7,122 nucleotides of DNA from Endomicrobiia bacterium (GTDB lineage Bacteria; Elusimicrobiota; Endomicrobiia; Endomicrobiales; Endomicrobiaceae): contig WQUP01000037.1 of NCBI GenBank assembly GCA_009782015.1, forward strand, positions 1 through 7,122, read 5' to 3'. The notes beneath the pieces are model-generated. The model did no database searches, was not told the DNA's origin, and saw nothing but the letters and a program-made list of their open reading frames with translations. Shown in pieces: positions 1 through 5,254 of this stretch (position 1 is its first letter; each line of letters begins with the position of its first letter). The translations under genes and the position numbers were made by a program.

Positions 1-80
1 GTTATACAGTTTGCCAAGAATATGTTAGCAGTACCGATTGCGGCGTTGTGGTCATAGCATAAAGCAGACAACGCCTCCTG

Positions 81-125
81 CAAAAGAGAAAGGCGCCGCC
101 TAAGCAATTCAGCAAAGGCAGCGCC
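81..125 (-). terminator. probable rho-independent terminator after the cold-shock gene
   Basis: On the minus strand GGCGC (121-125) pairs with GCGCC (92-96) and GCCT (116-119) with AGGC (98-101), with one mismatch between the two helices and a 14-nt loop. The stem is followed directly by TTTCTCTTTT (82-91), a broken U-tract. It lies about 50 bases past the stop codon of the cold-shock gene, where a terminator is expected. The large loop and the interrupted U-tract lower confidence. An AT-only inverted repeat closer to the stop (around 155-175) is a weaker alternative. Confidence 0.45.
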
Positions 126-173
126 ATACGTAATGAAATATCTCTGATTACAATCCAGTTTTTAAATAAAAAA

Positions 174-377
174 CTAAACCTTTCTAATCTTAACCGCTTT
201 GGGACCTTTCTCGGAAGATACAACGTCAAATTCAACTTCCTGTCCTTCCGCTAAGCTTTTGAAACCTTCGCTCTGGATTTCCTGAAAGTGCGCGAAAAGA
301 TCCGCAGAACCGTCATCCGGAGTTATGAAACCGAAGCCTTTTTGATCGTTAAACCACTTCACTTTACCTTTTGCCAT
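174..377 (-). CDS. csp: cold-shock domain protein (CspA family)
   Basis: This 67-residue protein has the usual length of a single-domain bacterial Csp, a five-stranded OB-fold that binds single-stranded RNA and DNA and melts mRNA structure in the cytoplasm. The start [10 protein letters not shown] is typical. RNP1 is visible as KGFGFI (residues 13-18) and RNP2 as LFAHF (27-31), the variant with L and A instead of VFVHF that is common in several Gram-negative lineages. The chain ends in KAVKIRKV, the last strand. The ATG at 375-377 is preceded by GGGAG (388-392) with a 10-nt spacer. It lies 64 bases downstream of a small basic-protein gene on the same strand, and a -10 box in that gap suggests it can be transcribed alone. 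The family assignment is secure. Whether it is cold-induced or constitutive cannot be read from the sequence. Confidence 0.95.
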   Translation of the reverse strand: MAKGKVKWFNDQKGFGFITPDDGSADLFAHFQEIQSEGFKSLAEGQEVEFDVVSSEKGPKAVKIRKV

Positions 378-435
378 GTGTGCAGTACTCCCTTTTTTAA
401 TTTACAGTTCTTATAGAACTGCTGTACATATTATA
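378..435 (-). promoter_or_regulatory. cold-shock gene promoter -10 and foldable 5' leader
   Basis: A perfect TATAAT lies on the minus strand at 430-435, just after the stop codon of the upstream gene. The expected start near 423 gives a leader of about 45 nt. No good -35 is visible, only an A-rich tract. The leader can form CAGTTC/GAACTG (405-410 with 416-421), or instead GCAGT (418-422) with ACTGC (382-386), which would enclose the ribosome binding site at 388-392. These two pairings share bases and exclude each other. Confidence 0.4.
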
Positions 436-441
436 CATTTT

Positions 442-720
442 TTAAAAATGTTTTTTCTTTTTATTTTTAAAACTAAAATCTCTGCCGCCGCTTTTGCTAA
501 ATGGATTCTTGTCTGAAAAAGAATCTCTCTTGTGCGGAAAAAACTTTTTCTCTTCAAACGGCTTGCGGTCAAAATCTCTTCCGTTGCCCCTGCCGAAATG
601 TTTTCTGTCCGAAAAAAAGTCCCTTTTTGGCGGAAAAGTTTTCTTCTCTTCAAGCAGTTTAGCGATTTTTTCCAATTGCGCGCTTATATTTTTCAGCTGC
701 GCCAATATTTCATTATCCAT
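442..720 (-). CDS. small basic protein with N-terminal coiled coil and two 32-residue repeats
   Basis: I do not recognise a family with certainty. The 92-residue product begins with a short amphipathic helix (residues 1-25, hydrophobic at L8, I12, L16, I19, L22, L23) that should form a coiled coil. The rest is rich in K, R, F, D and G and forms two tandem repeats, residues 26-57 and 58-89, sharing KK-x-F-P-x-KRD, FSD and GRDF. There is no cysteine, signal peptide or membrane segment. Such basic, aromatic, glycine-bearing tails often bind RNA, and the next gene downstream encodes a cold-shock protein, but an RNA role is inference. I chose the ATG at 718-720 because AAGGAG (727-732) precedes it by a 6-nt spacer. 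A longer in-frame start at 789 would translate the three hairpins and has no ribosome site. Confidence 0.65.
   Translation of the reverse strand: MDNEILAQLKNISAQLEKIAKLLEEKKTFPPKRDFFSDRKHFGRGNGRDFDRKPFEEKKFFPHKRDSFSDKNPFSKSGGRDFSFKNKKKKHF
454..645 (-). repeat. intragenic tandem duplication, two 96-bp units
   Basis: The two 32-residue repeats of the small basic protein correspond to adjacent 96-bp units, 550-645 and 454-549. They keep the motifs KRD, FSD and GRDF in the same register but have diverged elsewhere, so this is an old, selected duplication and not a fresh slippage product. Confidence 0.6.
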
Positions 721-733
721 TGCCTGCTCCTTA

Positions 734-789
734 TGCGCGCAGCGCACATCATTTCCGAAGGAAACATCATGTCCCAAGGGACACATCAT
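734..789 (-). promoter_or_regulatory. three tandem hairpins with TGATG linkers in an mRNA leader
   Basis: In transcript order there are three perfect short inverted repeats: TGTCC-CTTG-GGACA (770-783), TTTCC-TTC-GGAAA (752-764) and TGCGC-TGC-GCGCA (734-746). Each is preceded by the same five bases TGATG (784-788, 765-769, 747-751). Each stem has 5 bp and a 3-4 nt loop, each begins with T and ends with A, yet the stems share almost no other sequence. The last hairpin ends two bases before the ribosome site AAGGAG of the small basic-protein gene. No U-tract follows any of them, so they are not ordinary terminators. The array fills the space between the tRNA 3' end and the ribosome site. A leader bound by a protein, or an RNA processing signal, are possible roles. 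Confidence 0.7.
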
Positions 790-797
790 TGTCTTTC

Positions 798-887
798 TGG
801 CGGAAGGAGAGGGATTTGAACCCCCGATAGAGTTTCCCCTATACTAGTTTTCAAGACTAGCGCCTTAAACCGCTCGGCCATCCTTCC
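798..887 (-). tRNA. tRNA-Ser (anticodon UGA), CCA encoded
   Basis: The minus strand folds as a complete long-variable-arm tRNA. The acceptor GGAAGGA (881-887) pairs with TCCTTCC (802-808), followed by discriminator G and an encoded CCA (798-800). The D arm is closed by GCC/GGC. The anticodon stem CTAGT/ACTAG holds the loop CTTGAAA, with anticodon TGA at 851-853, which reads UCA and other UCN serine codons. The variable arm is a stem of about 6 bp with a GAAA loop. The T arm has the loop TTCAAAT. Discriminator G73 and the long variable arm are the identity elements of serine tRNAs. A sequence identical to its first 18 bases recurs at 1029-1046. Confidence 0.96.
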
Positions 888-954
888 ACTTTCGTCTTAT
901 ATTTAGGTGCGTCTGTTTTATGCTTCTGAATATTGTTATGAACTTTAATACGTG

Positions 955-1046
955 CCAGGAGTCGGTTCCGGTGCGCTCACCACTCGCGCCCGCGGCAGAC
1001 ACGTCCTCGTTATTCCTCGGACTGCCGCCCGCTCGGCCATCCTTCC
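955..1046 (-). ncRNA. candidate structured RNA beginning with a tRNA-Ser 5' half
   Basis: These 92 bases contain 64 G or C (70%), while flanks 888-954 and 1047-1080 have about 31-32%, so the island has sharp edges. On the minus strand its first 18 bases are identical to the acceptor strand and D arm of the neighbouring tRNA-Ser, and the match extends 4 bases upstream. After that it is not a tRNA: there is no anticodon arm, and the acceptor strand has no partner. Instead GCGGCAG pairs with CTGCCGC (1022-1028 with 992-998, 7 bp), and GGTG/CACC closes a short hairpin near 971-982. A strong promoter lies about 30 bases upstream. It may be a tRNA-derived small RNA, or a tRNA pseudogene joined to unrelated GC-rich sequence. 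Confidence 0.4.
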
Positions 1047-1081
1047 ACTTGACGTTTATATTTCTTAAAAGCGACTTGGTG

Positions 1082-1110
1082 ATTATACAAAGATTTAGTT
1101 CAGCGTTCAA
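1082..1110 (-). promoter_or_regulatory. sigma-70-type promoter for the tRNA-Ser region
   Basis: TTGAAC (1105-1110) and a perfect TATAAT (1082-1087) are separated by exactly 17 bases on the minus strand. Transcription would start near 1075, read through the GC-rich island and reach the tRNA-Ser about 190 bases later. It lies wholly in the spacer after the autotransporter stop codon. It is the best promoter match in the window. Confidence 0.75.
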
Positions 1111-1150
1111 GATTTCTAATGACACAGTATATGAACCATGCACTCTGCCG

Positions 1151-3775
1151 TTATGGCTTCAGCGCTCTTTGCAAGTCTTTGTTTGGAGGTTGGTTTGTAT
1201 TTATCGAAGGGATGCCTCCGGAAAGAGCTCTTTTCATGTCGTCGCTGAGCTGGATGTCTTCGTTTATTATTGCTCCCTCGTCTTCCGGTTCGGGAGGGGG
1301 CGGGGCGTATCTGTTGCTGTCGGATTTGTTCTGCCCGTTGTCTTTAGGCTTTTTCTCTTTTGCGGATATATAATAAGGAGTGTAGAATGACCAGCGAGCG
1401 CCAATGTTTGCGTAAAAGTTATTGTATGACAAAGCCGTCTGCAGATTTGCGTTTGCGAAAATGTCCAGATTTTCGATGATCTCGGCGCGCACTCCGGCGA
1501 AAAGCCCGAAAGAAAACTTTCCTTCCTCGGAGCCTCTGCTTTCAAAAGAAACGTCCGTGTTTTCAAAGTTTCCCGTTATTTGCGGATAAGCACAACTCAA
1601 AAGAAACGCCGCTTCGGCGCCGCACTGCCAGCCGAAAAATCTGTTCGATTGGTTCAATCCCGCTCCTATTTTTGCGGCGGTTCTTGTGTAAGAGTTTCCG
1701 GATATTTTAAGGTTTAAGCTGTCGGCTCCGGTTTCGTTAAATCCTCGATAAGAAGAACTTTTTGCCGAAAAGCACGCGTAAGGCCTGAAGAAAAAATCGT
1801 CGGCAAGCGCATATTTGTAAGCGCCTTCAAACTCGGCTCCCAGAGCCGTTGCGCCGAAAGACGCGCGAGCCTGCCTGTCTGCAAACGGGATGTTTCTCCA
1901 CGTTTCATAATCGTCAAAGCTGCACGAGAGCACGCCTTTTACTTCCAATTCTTGCCATGCGTATCCGCCGTAAAAGCCGAAACCTTTATTCTTTATGTCT
2001 GCGCTGTTGCCTTGGGGCTGCTTTGCGGACTGCGAGGCATACTTTCCGTAAATTCCGGCGGCAAAATCTTGATACGGAATCATATCGTATCCGATCATTA
2101 TTCCGTTTGAAGTTGCCTGATAGTCGCCGGGCGAATTTCTGTCTCCGAAAAAAGCGTTCGAGTTGCCTATGTACTGCGCCCATACTCCGCTGTTGACCGC
2201 CGTATTATCGTAATCTGTTTTGATTTTCTGAAAGACGTTCCTGCCGTCGCTTTCCGCGGCTCCGCTTCTTATGACGTTTGCCAAAAAGTAACCCGAGATT
2301 TGAGCAAGAGCGGTTTTTGCGTCATTTGTTTCAAGAGAGTCTATTACGGTTATCATTTTGTCGAGGTCTCCGGAGCTTGAAGATGAAAGCGCGTCAAAAG
2401 TTTTTGCCGTTTGGCTTTGGTTGAAAGTAAGACCGGAAAGCGATCTGAAATTTGTGCTCGCGCTTGCGCCCGTAAAAAGCGCCGTTATCCATCCGGCGAA
2501 AAAATCGCCGTAATCTATTTCGGGCATTACCGCAACCGACGACGATGTCAGCGTTACGGCCGAAAACTCGCCGCTTTGCGCGCCTGAAAAACCGATTATC
2601 TTATATGCCTTTTTCCTGAAATTTGTATCCGCGAAATCCATGTTGAGATTGAGGGAGCTTCCGGCGTCCAAAACGGCGTCCCCGGAGGATATTATCTTAT
2701 CGGTTTTATTGGACGCGAATATGTCCATATTCAAACTTCCGGCGTTTTTTAAACTCAAAACCGTAATTGTGTCGTCTTGAGAGTTTTGCATGTTTAGCGC
2801 GGAGCCTGCCGCGTTGGCGAGGTTTCCGGCTCTTAATCTTGCGCCTTTCATAAGATTAAACGCGCCTCCGCCGGACGCCGAAATGAGTACGTCAACGCCG
2901 TCAAGAAAAGCCGGCGCGTAAAGATTAAAATTTCCTTCGCCAGAGTAAACAAATTTACTGCCTGTTGCGTTTGCGGATATGCCGTCATGCATTTCTATCG
3001 ATGCTCCGGCAGCCGCATTGAAATTTACTTCGGCGTAATTGCCGATATGAAGCGCGTTTGAAACTCCGGCCGCCGTATTGCCTTCAAAAACGGCGGAGAT
3101 ATCGCTGCCGTCGCCGTTTATGTCGCTTGCGGTTACCGTAAGCTTTGCCGGAGAATACTGCAAGCCTTCTAGATATATGGCGCCGCCTTTGGAGCCGGAT
3201 GTGGAATTGCAGTAAAATTTACCGTTGCCGATAGTTGCGGCGGACGAGTAAAGATACAGAGCGCCGCCGCCGGCCGAAGCAGAGTTTGACGAAAAATTTA
3301 CCGTTCCGTCAAAAACTAATAACGAGTCGCCGGCATAAATCGCGCCGCCCCGATAGGCATTGTTTGACGAGAAAGCGGACGCGCTTGAAAAAGAGACGTC
3401 CGAAGCGTCAACCAATAAGGCTCCGCCGTTGCCGGCAGTAGTCATCTTAGTGAAATGCAAATTTGTGAAAGTTACGTTTGAGAGGTTGCCTATAAAAAAG
3501 CTGCCGTAGAGGCCGTTGCCGTGCAGTGTTGACAGCCCGGATGATGAAGTTCCGGTAAAAGTCAGCGTTCTTGAAAGCGCTTGCGGCAGATTTGAAGTAA
3601 AAATTATGGAAGGGCGGGTTATTTGAATGTCTGAAGCCGTAGATACCGAAACTGCGTCGTAAAGCTGCCGGAAATTCTGCACGGACGCGCTCTGCGCGTT
3701 TGCCGCGCAGGCAAAAAGCAGCAAAAAGAAAGTTATAGGCAATGATTTTAACGCAGCAGATTTTACAAAATTCAT
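1151..3775 (-). CDS. autotransporter with Pmp-like passenger and outer-membrane beta-barrel
   Basis: This 874-residue protein starts with a clear Sec signal peptide (basic start, hydrophobic run ITFFLLLFACA, cleavage probably after ANA at residue 27). Residues 117-233 show alternating GGA[IL] motifs (117, 143, 170, 197) and FxxN motifs (135, 161, 187, 230), the signature of polymorphic membrane proteins, which fold as a beta-helix on the cell surface. A linker with the autotransporter-like ALAQISGYFLA stretch (489-499) leads to a barrel at about 530-797 that ends in GARWSF, a typical final strand. Unusually 77 further residues follow, with APPPPEPE and two KRAL/QRAL motifs. AAGG lies 9 bases before the ATG. 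The adhesin or surface role comes from the family; its ligand is unknown. It is preceded by a 328-base spacer, so it probably has its own promoter. Confidence 0.88.
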   Translation of the reverse strand: MNFVKSAALKSLPITFFLLLFACAANAQSASVQNFRQLYDAVSVSTASDIQITRPSIIFTSNLPQALSRTLTFTGTSSSGLSTLHGNGLYGSFFIGNLSNVTFTNLHFTKMTTAGNGGALLVDASDVSFSSASAFSSNNAYRGGAIYAGDSLLVFDGTVNFSSNSASAGGGALYLYSSAATIGNGKFYCNSTSGSKGGAIYLEGLQYSPAKLTVTASDINGDGSDISAVFEGNTAAGVSNALHIGNYAEVNFNAAAGASIEMHDGISANATGSKFVYSGEGNFNLYAPAFLDGVDVLISASGGGAFNLMKGARLRAGNLANAAGSALNMQNSQDDTITVLSLKNAGSLNMDIFASNKTDKIISSGDAVLDAGSSLNLNMDFADTNFRKKAYKIIGFSGAQSGEFSAVTLTSSSVAVMPEIDYGDFFAGWITALFTGASASTNFRSLSGLTFNQSQTAKTFDALSSSSSGDLDKMITVIDSLETNDAKTALAQISGYFLANVIRSGAAESDGRNVFQKIKTDYDNTAVNSGVWAQYIGNSNAFFGDRNSPGDYQATSNGIMIGYDMIPYQDFAAGIYGKYASQSAKQPQGNSADIKNKGFGFYGGYAWQELEVKGVLSCSFDDYETWRNIPFADRQARASFGATALGAEFEGAYKYALADDFFFRPYACFSAKSSSYRGFNETGADSLNLKISGNSYTRTAAKIGAGLNQSNRFFGWQCGAEAAFLLSCAYPQITGNFENTDVSFESRGSEEGKFSFGLFAGVRAEIIENLDIFANANLQTALSYNNFYANIGARWSFYTPYYISAKEKKPKDNGQNKSDSNRYAPPPPEPEDEGAIINEDIQLSDDMKRALSGGIPSINTNQPPNKDLQRALKP

Positions 3776-3794
3776 TGATAAGCCTTTTCGCTCT

Positions 3795-3814
3795 TGGGTT
3801 TCTATAAAAACCCA
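3795..3814 (-). promoter_or_regulatory. hairpin in the autotransporter leader
   Basis: A perfect 7-bp inverted repeat, TGGGTTT/AAACCCA with a 6-nt loop (3802-3807), lies 20 bases upstream of the autotransporter start codon, just ahead of the AAGG ribosome site. It could be a translation control hairpin or the terminal stem of a longer leader. No U-tract follows it on either strand. Confidence 0.35.
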
Positions 3815-3822
3815 TAAAGTCT

Positions 3823-3898
3823 GTCATACCGGAAAGTTGTTAAAAGACGTTATTCCTCAGAACCCTGCGCCAGAATGTCTTAGTCTGGTGGGTATCTG
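3823..3898 (+). repeat. palindromic element 1, long form, GTCAT/ATCTG ends
   Basis: The ends GTC-ATACC (3823-3830) and GGTAT-CTG (3891-3898) pair over 5 bp. Inside are nested stems AAGAC/GTCTT (3844-3848 with 3877-3881) and ATTC/GAAT (3852-3855 with 3873-3876), while CCAGA/TCTGG (3870-3874 with 3884-3888) offers an alternative. The ends match those of the other elements in this window. Orientation is given by the GTCAT end. Confidence 0.45.
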
Positions 3899-3933
3899 CA
3901 GTTGAGAAAAGCCGGTCTTTATTCCAATCTTTT

Positions 3934-3970
3934 GTCATTGCGAGGCGATGAAATCGCCGCGGCAATCCAG
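3934..3970 (+). repeat. palindromic element 2, GTCATTGCGAGG type
   Basis: GTCATTGCGAGG starts an inverted repeat. ATTGC (3937-3941) pairs with GCAAT (3962-3966) and GGCGAT (3944-3949) with ATCGCC (3953-3958), with a GAA loop and a small internal loop, ending in ATCCAG. Similar GTCATTGCGAGG...GCAATC elements are scattered in intergenic DNA of many bacterial genomes, as I recall them. Copy number here is unknown. Confidence 0.7.
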
Positions 3971-3974
3971 ACTT

Positions 3975-4010
3975 TAAGGCAGATCCCGGACTACTGCCTT
4001 ACGGGATGAC
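3975..4010 (-). repeat. palindromic element 3 with interleaved stems
   Basis: Read on the minus strand it begins GTCATCCCG and ends CGGGATCTG, pairing CGGGAT with ATCCCG (4002-4007 with 3983-3988). A second perfect 7-bp inverted repeat, TAAGGCA/TGCCTTA (3975-3981 with 3995-4001), interleaves with it. The two helices are therefore either alternatives or a pseudoknot. Confidence 0.55.
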
Positions 4011-4068
4011 AAGCATAGGTTATTAGAGACACCCCTTTGTTATTTGAAATGAGGTGAAAGCGTACAAT

Positions 4069-4097
4069 AGTTTATCCGAAAATCAATGTAAAATCAA
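4069..4097 (-). promoter_or_regulatory. possible upstream promoter for the autotransporter gene
   Basis: TTGATT (4092-4097) and TAAACT (4069-4074) are 17 bases apart on the minus strand, each matching four of six consensus bases. It starts just past the stop of the second permease gene, about 290 bases before the autotransporter start. The transcript would carry the three palindromic elements in a long leader. The match is modest and the area is AT-rich, so chance is a fair alternative. Confidence 0.25.
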
Positions 4098-4103
4098 TGA
4101 TTT

Positions 4104-5252
4104 TTATGAAATGAATCTGCGCCTTGCGAGGTATGACAGGACAAAACATGCGGCGGCAAAAACAGCAAGCAGCGCGGAAGGCGCCAGAGAGTAGAATGCG
4201 CAAACGTCTCCCAGAATAAAAAGCCTTAGATGAGTAACCGCGTAAGTTGAGGGGAAAGCGTACGATATTATCTTTAAAACTAAAGGCAGAAATGCGTGCG
4301 GCCATGTCATGCCCGAGAGCATCGCGGCCGGAAACGAATAAAACATAAGCGCCGCCAGCGCCATCTCGGTAGAATCGAACAGCGCCGAAATCATCATCGC
4401 AAAGAAAACCACTGCCGTTATAAACGCCGTAGAAAGCGCAAAAAGGCCGGCGAAAGAATGCGTAAATATCGATACGAACGGAAGCATGATAAAAATATTT
4501 GCGAGATTTATCGCCGTTCCGATAATCACATAAGGCGCGGCCTTTCCGAAAAATGCGGCGGCGAAACTGCCTTCCGAGGCTTTGGAAAGTTCGCGCTTGT
4601 TTTTCGGTTTTCTTTCAAGCAGCACGGTTGTGCATACGGCGACAAGAAGTATCTGCTGCAAAACTATAAACAAAAGGCACGGCAGCAAAAAATCGGAGTA
4701 GTTCATTTGCGGGTTGAATATGTGTCTGACGTCGGCCTTTAAGGGTTCGTACGCCGCTTTAGCCGCATCGCGCGAATATCCTTTTTCAATAAGCGTTTTT
4801 TCAAACTCTCTTCGCGGAAATTGCGCGGCAAGCTCGGCGATTTTTTTCAAAAACGCGCTTGAAATCATGAATGCGCTGGCGTTTGAAGCGTTAAAAACAA
4901 CCGCCGGCCGCCCCTTTTTTAAGTTTGCGGTAAAGTTTCTCGGGATAAGATAAAACGCGCCTACGTCGTTTGAGAATATCCCGCGGTAGCCCTGCTCGGA
5001 CGAGCCGTAGTATTGCGTTATCTTAAGTTCCGGCGCGGCGTTAAGGCTGCGCGCAAGTTTTCTTGAAACGGCAGATGTGTCGCTGTTTATCAATCCTATA
5101 TTTATGTCGGAAGCCCTTTTGTTTATGTACAGGTATGAAATCGCAAGGCCGTAAGCCAGCGGCGCGGCAAAACATATCAGCAGCAGATCTTTTGAAGTAA
5201 AAATTCTGCGCCATTCCCGTAAAAATACGGATTTAAAATTTTGAAATTTCAT
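4104..5252 (-). CDS. ABC-2 type exporter permease, second subunit
   Basis: This 382-residue inner-membrane protein has the plan of the YhhJ/YbhS/YbhR group of ABC-2 permeases. It has a short cytoplasmic start, TM1 (about 22-42), a long extracytoplasmic domain (about 43-184) and five more TM segments (about 187-210, 238-262, 268-292, 297-315, 351-376). Family motifs are FNPQMNYSDFLLP (179-191) and LSGMTWP (312-318), followed by the P-S-T-Y-A-V-T-H-L-R stretch before the last helix. Such permeases work in pairs with a cytoplasmic ATPase to export drugs, lipids or polymers, often with an HlyD-like adaptor. Its start is 2 bases after the stop of the first permease gene, so translational coupling is likely; no strong ribosome site is visible. 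The substrate is unknown. Confidence 0.88.
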   Translation of the reverse strand: MKFQNFKSVFLREWRRIFTSKDLLLICFAAPLAYGLAISYLYINKRASDINIGLINSDTSAVSRKLARSLNAAPELKITQYYGSSEQGYRGIFSNDVGAFYLIPRNFTANLKKGRPAVVFNASNASAFMISSAFLKKIAELAAQFPRREFEKTLIEKGYSRDAAKAAYEPLKADVRHIFNPQMNYSDFLLPCLLFIVLQQILLVAVCTTVLLERKPKNKRELSKASEGSFAAAFFGKAAPYVIIGTAINLANIFIMLPFVSIFTHSFAGLFALSTAFITAVVFFAMMISALFDSTEMALAALMFYSFPAAMLSGMTWPHAFLPLVLKIISYAFPSTYAVTHLRLFILGDVCAFYSLAPSALLAVFAAACFVLSYLARRRFIS

Positions 5253-5254
5253 AG

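Noticed and set aside
1..57. Plus-strand open stretch of 18 codons ending at TAG (55-57), with a hydrophobic look
   Set aside because: It could be the end of a convergent gene, but 18 open codons are expected often by chance and there is no further support.
2..235. Open minus-strand frame of 77 codons running off the left edge
   Set aside because: It overlaps the cold-shock gene in another frame, its internal ATG at 125-127 has no ribosome site, and it crosses the probable terminator.
435..451. AT-only palindrome followed by T-run on the plus strand, terminator-like
   Set aside because: No plus-strand gene ends there, and the stem contains a single G-C pair region of only one pair. It overlaps the stop codon of the small protein gene.
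721..789. Longer start (ATG at 787-789) for the small basic protein
   Set aside because: It would translate the three hairpins, has no ribosome site, and starts within a few bases of the tRNA 3' end. The ATG at 718-720 has AAGGAG in the right place.
734..789. Short CRISPR-like array
   Set aside because: The repeated part is only 5 bases and the spacers are perfect inverted repeats of 13-14 bases, which no CRISPR array shows.
955..1046. A second functional tRNA-Ser
   Set aside because: After the D arm there is no anticodon arm, no T arm with TTC, and no partner for the acceptor strand.
865..1143. Minus-strand frame of 92 codons with a repeated KWKDGRA
   Set aside because: The repeated peptide is the translation of the two tRNA-Ser 5' halves. 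The frame overlaps the real tRNA.
920..1390. Plus-strand frame of 156 codons
   Set aside because: It runs antisense through the GC-rich island, the promoter and the end of the autotransporter gene, without a ribosome site or recognisable domain.
4082..4107. Terminator after the second permease gene
   Set aside because: AAAATC/GATTTT with a 3-nt loop is AT-only and not followed by a T-tract in the gene's direction.
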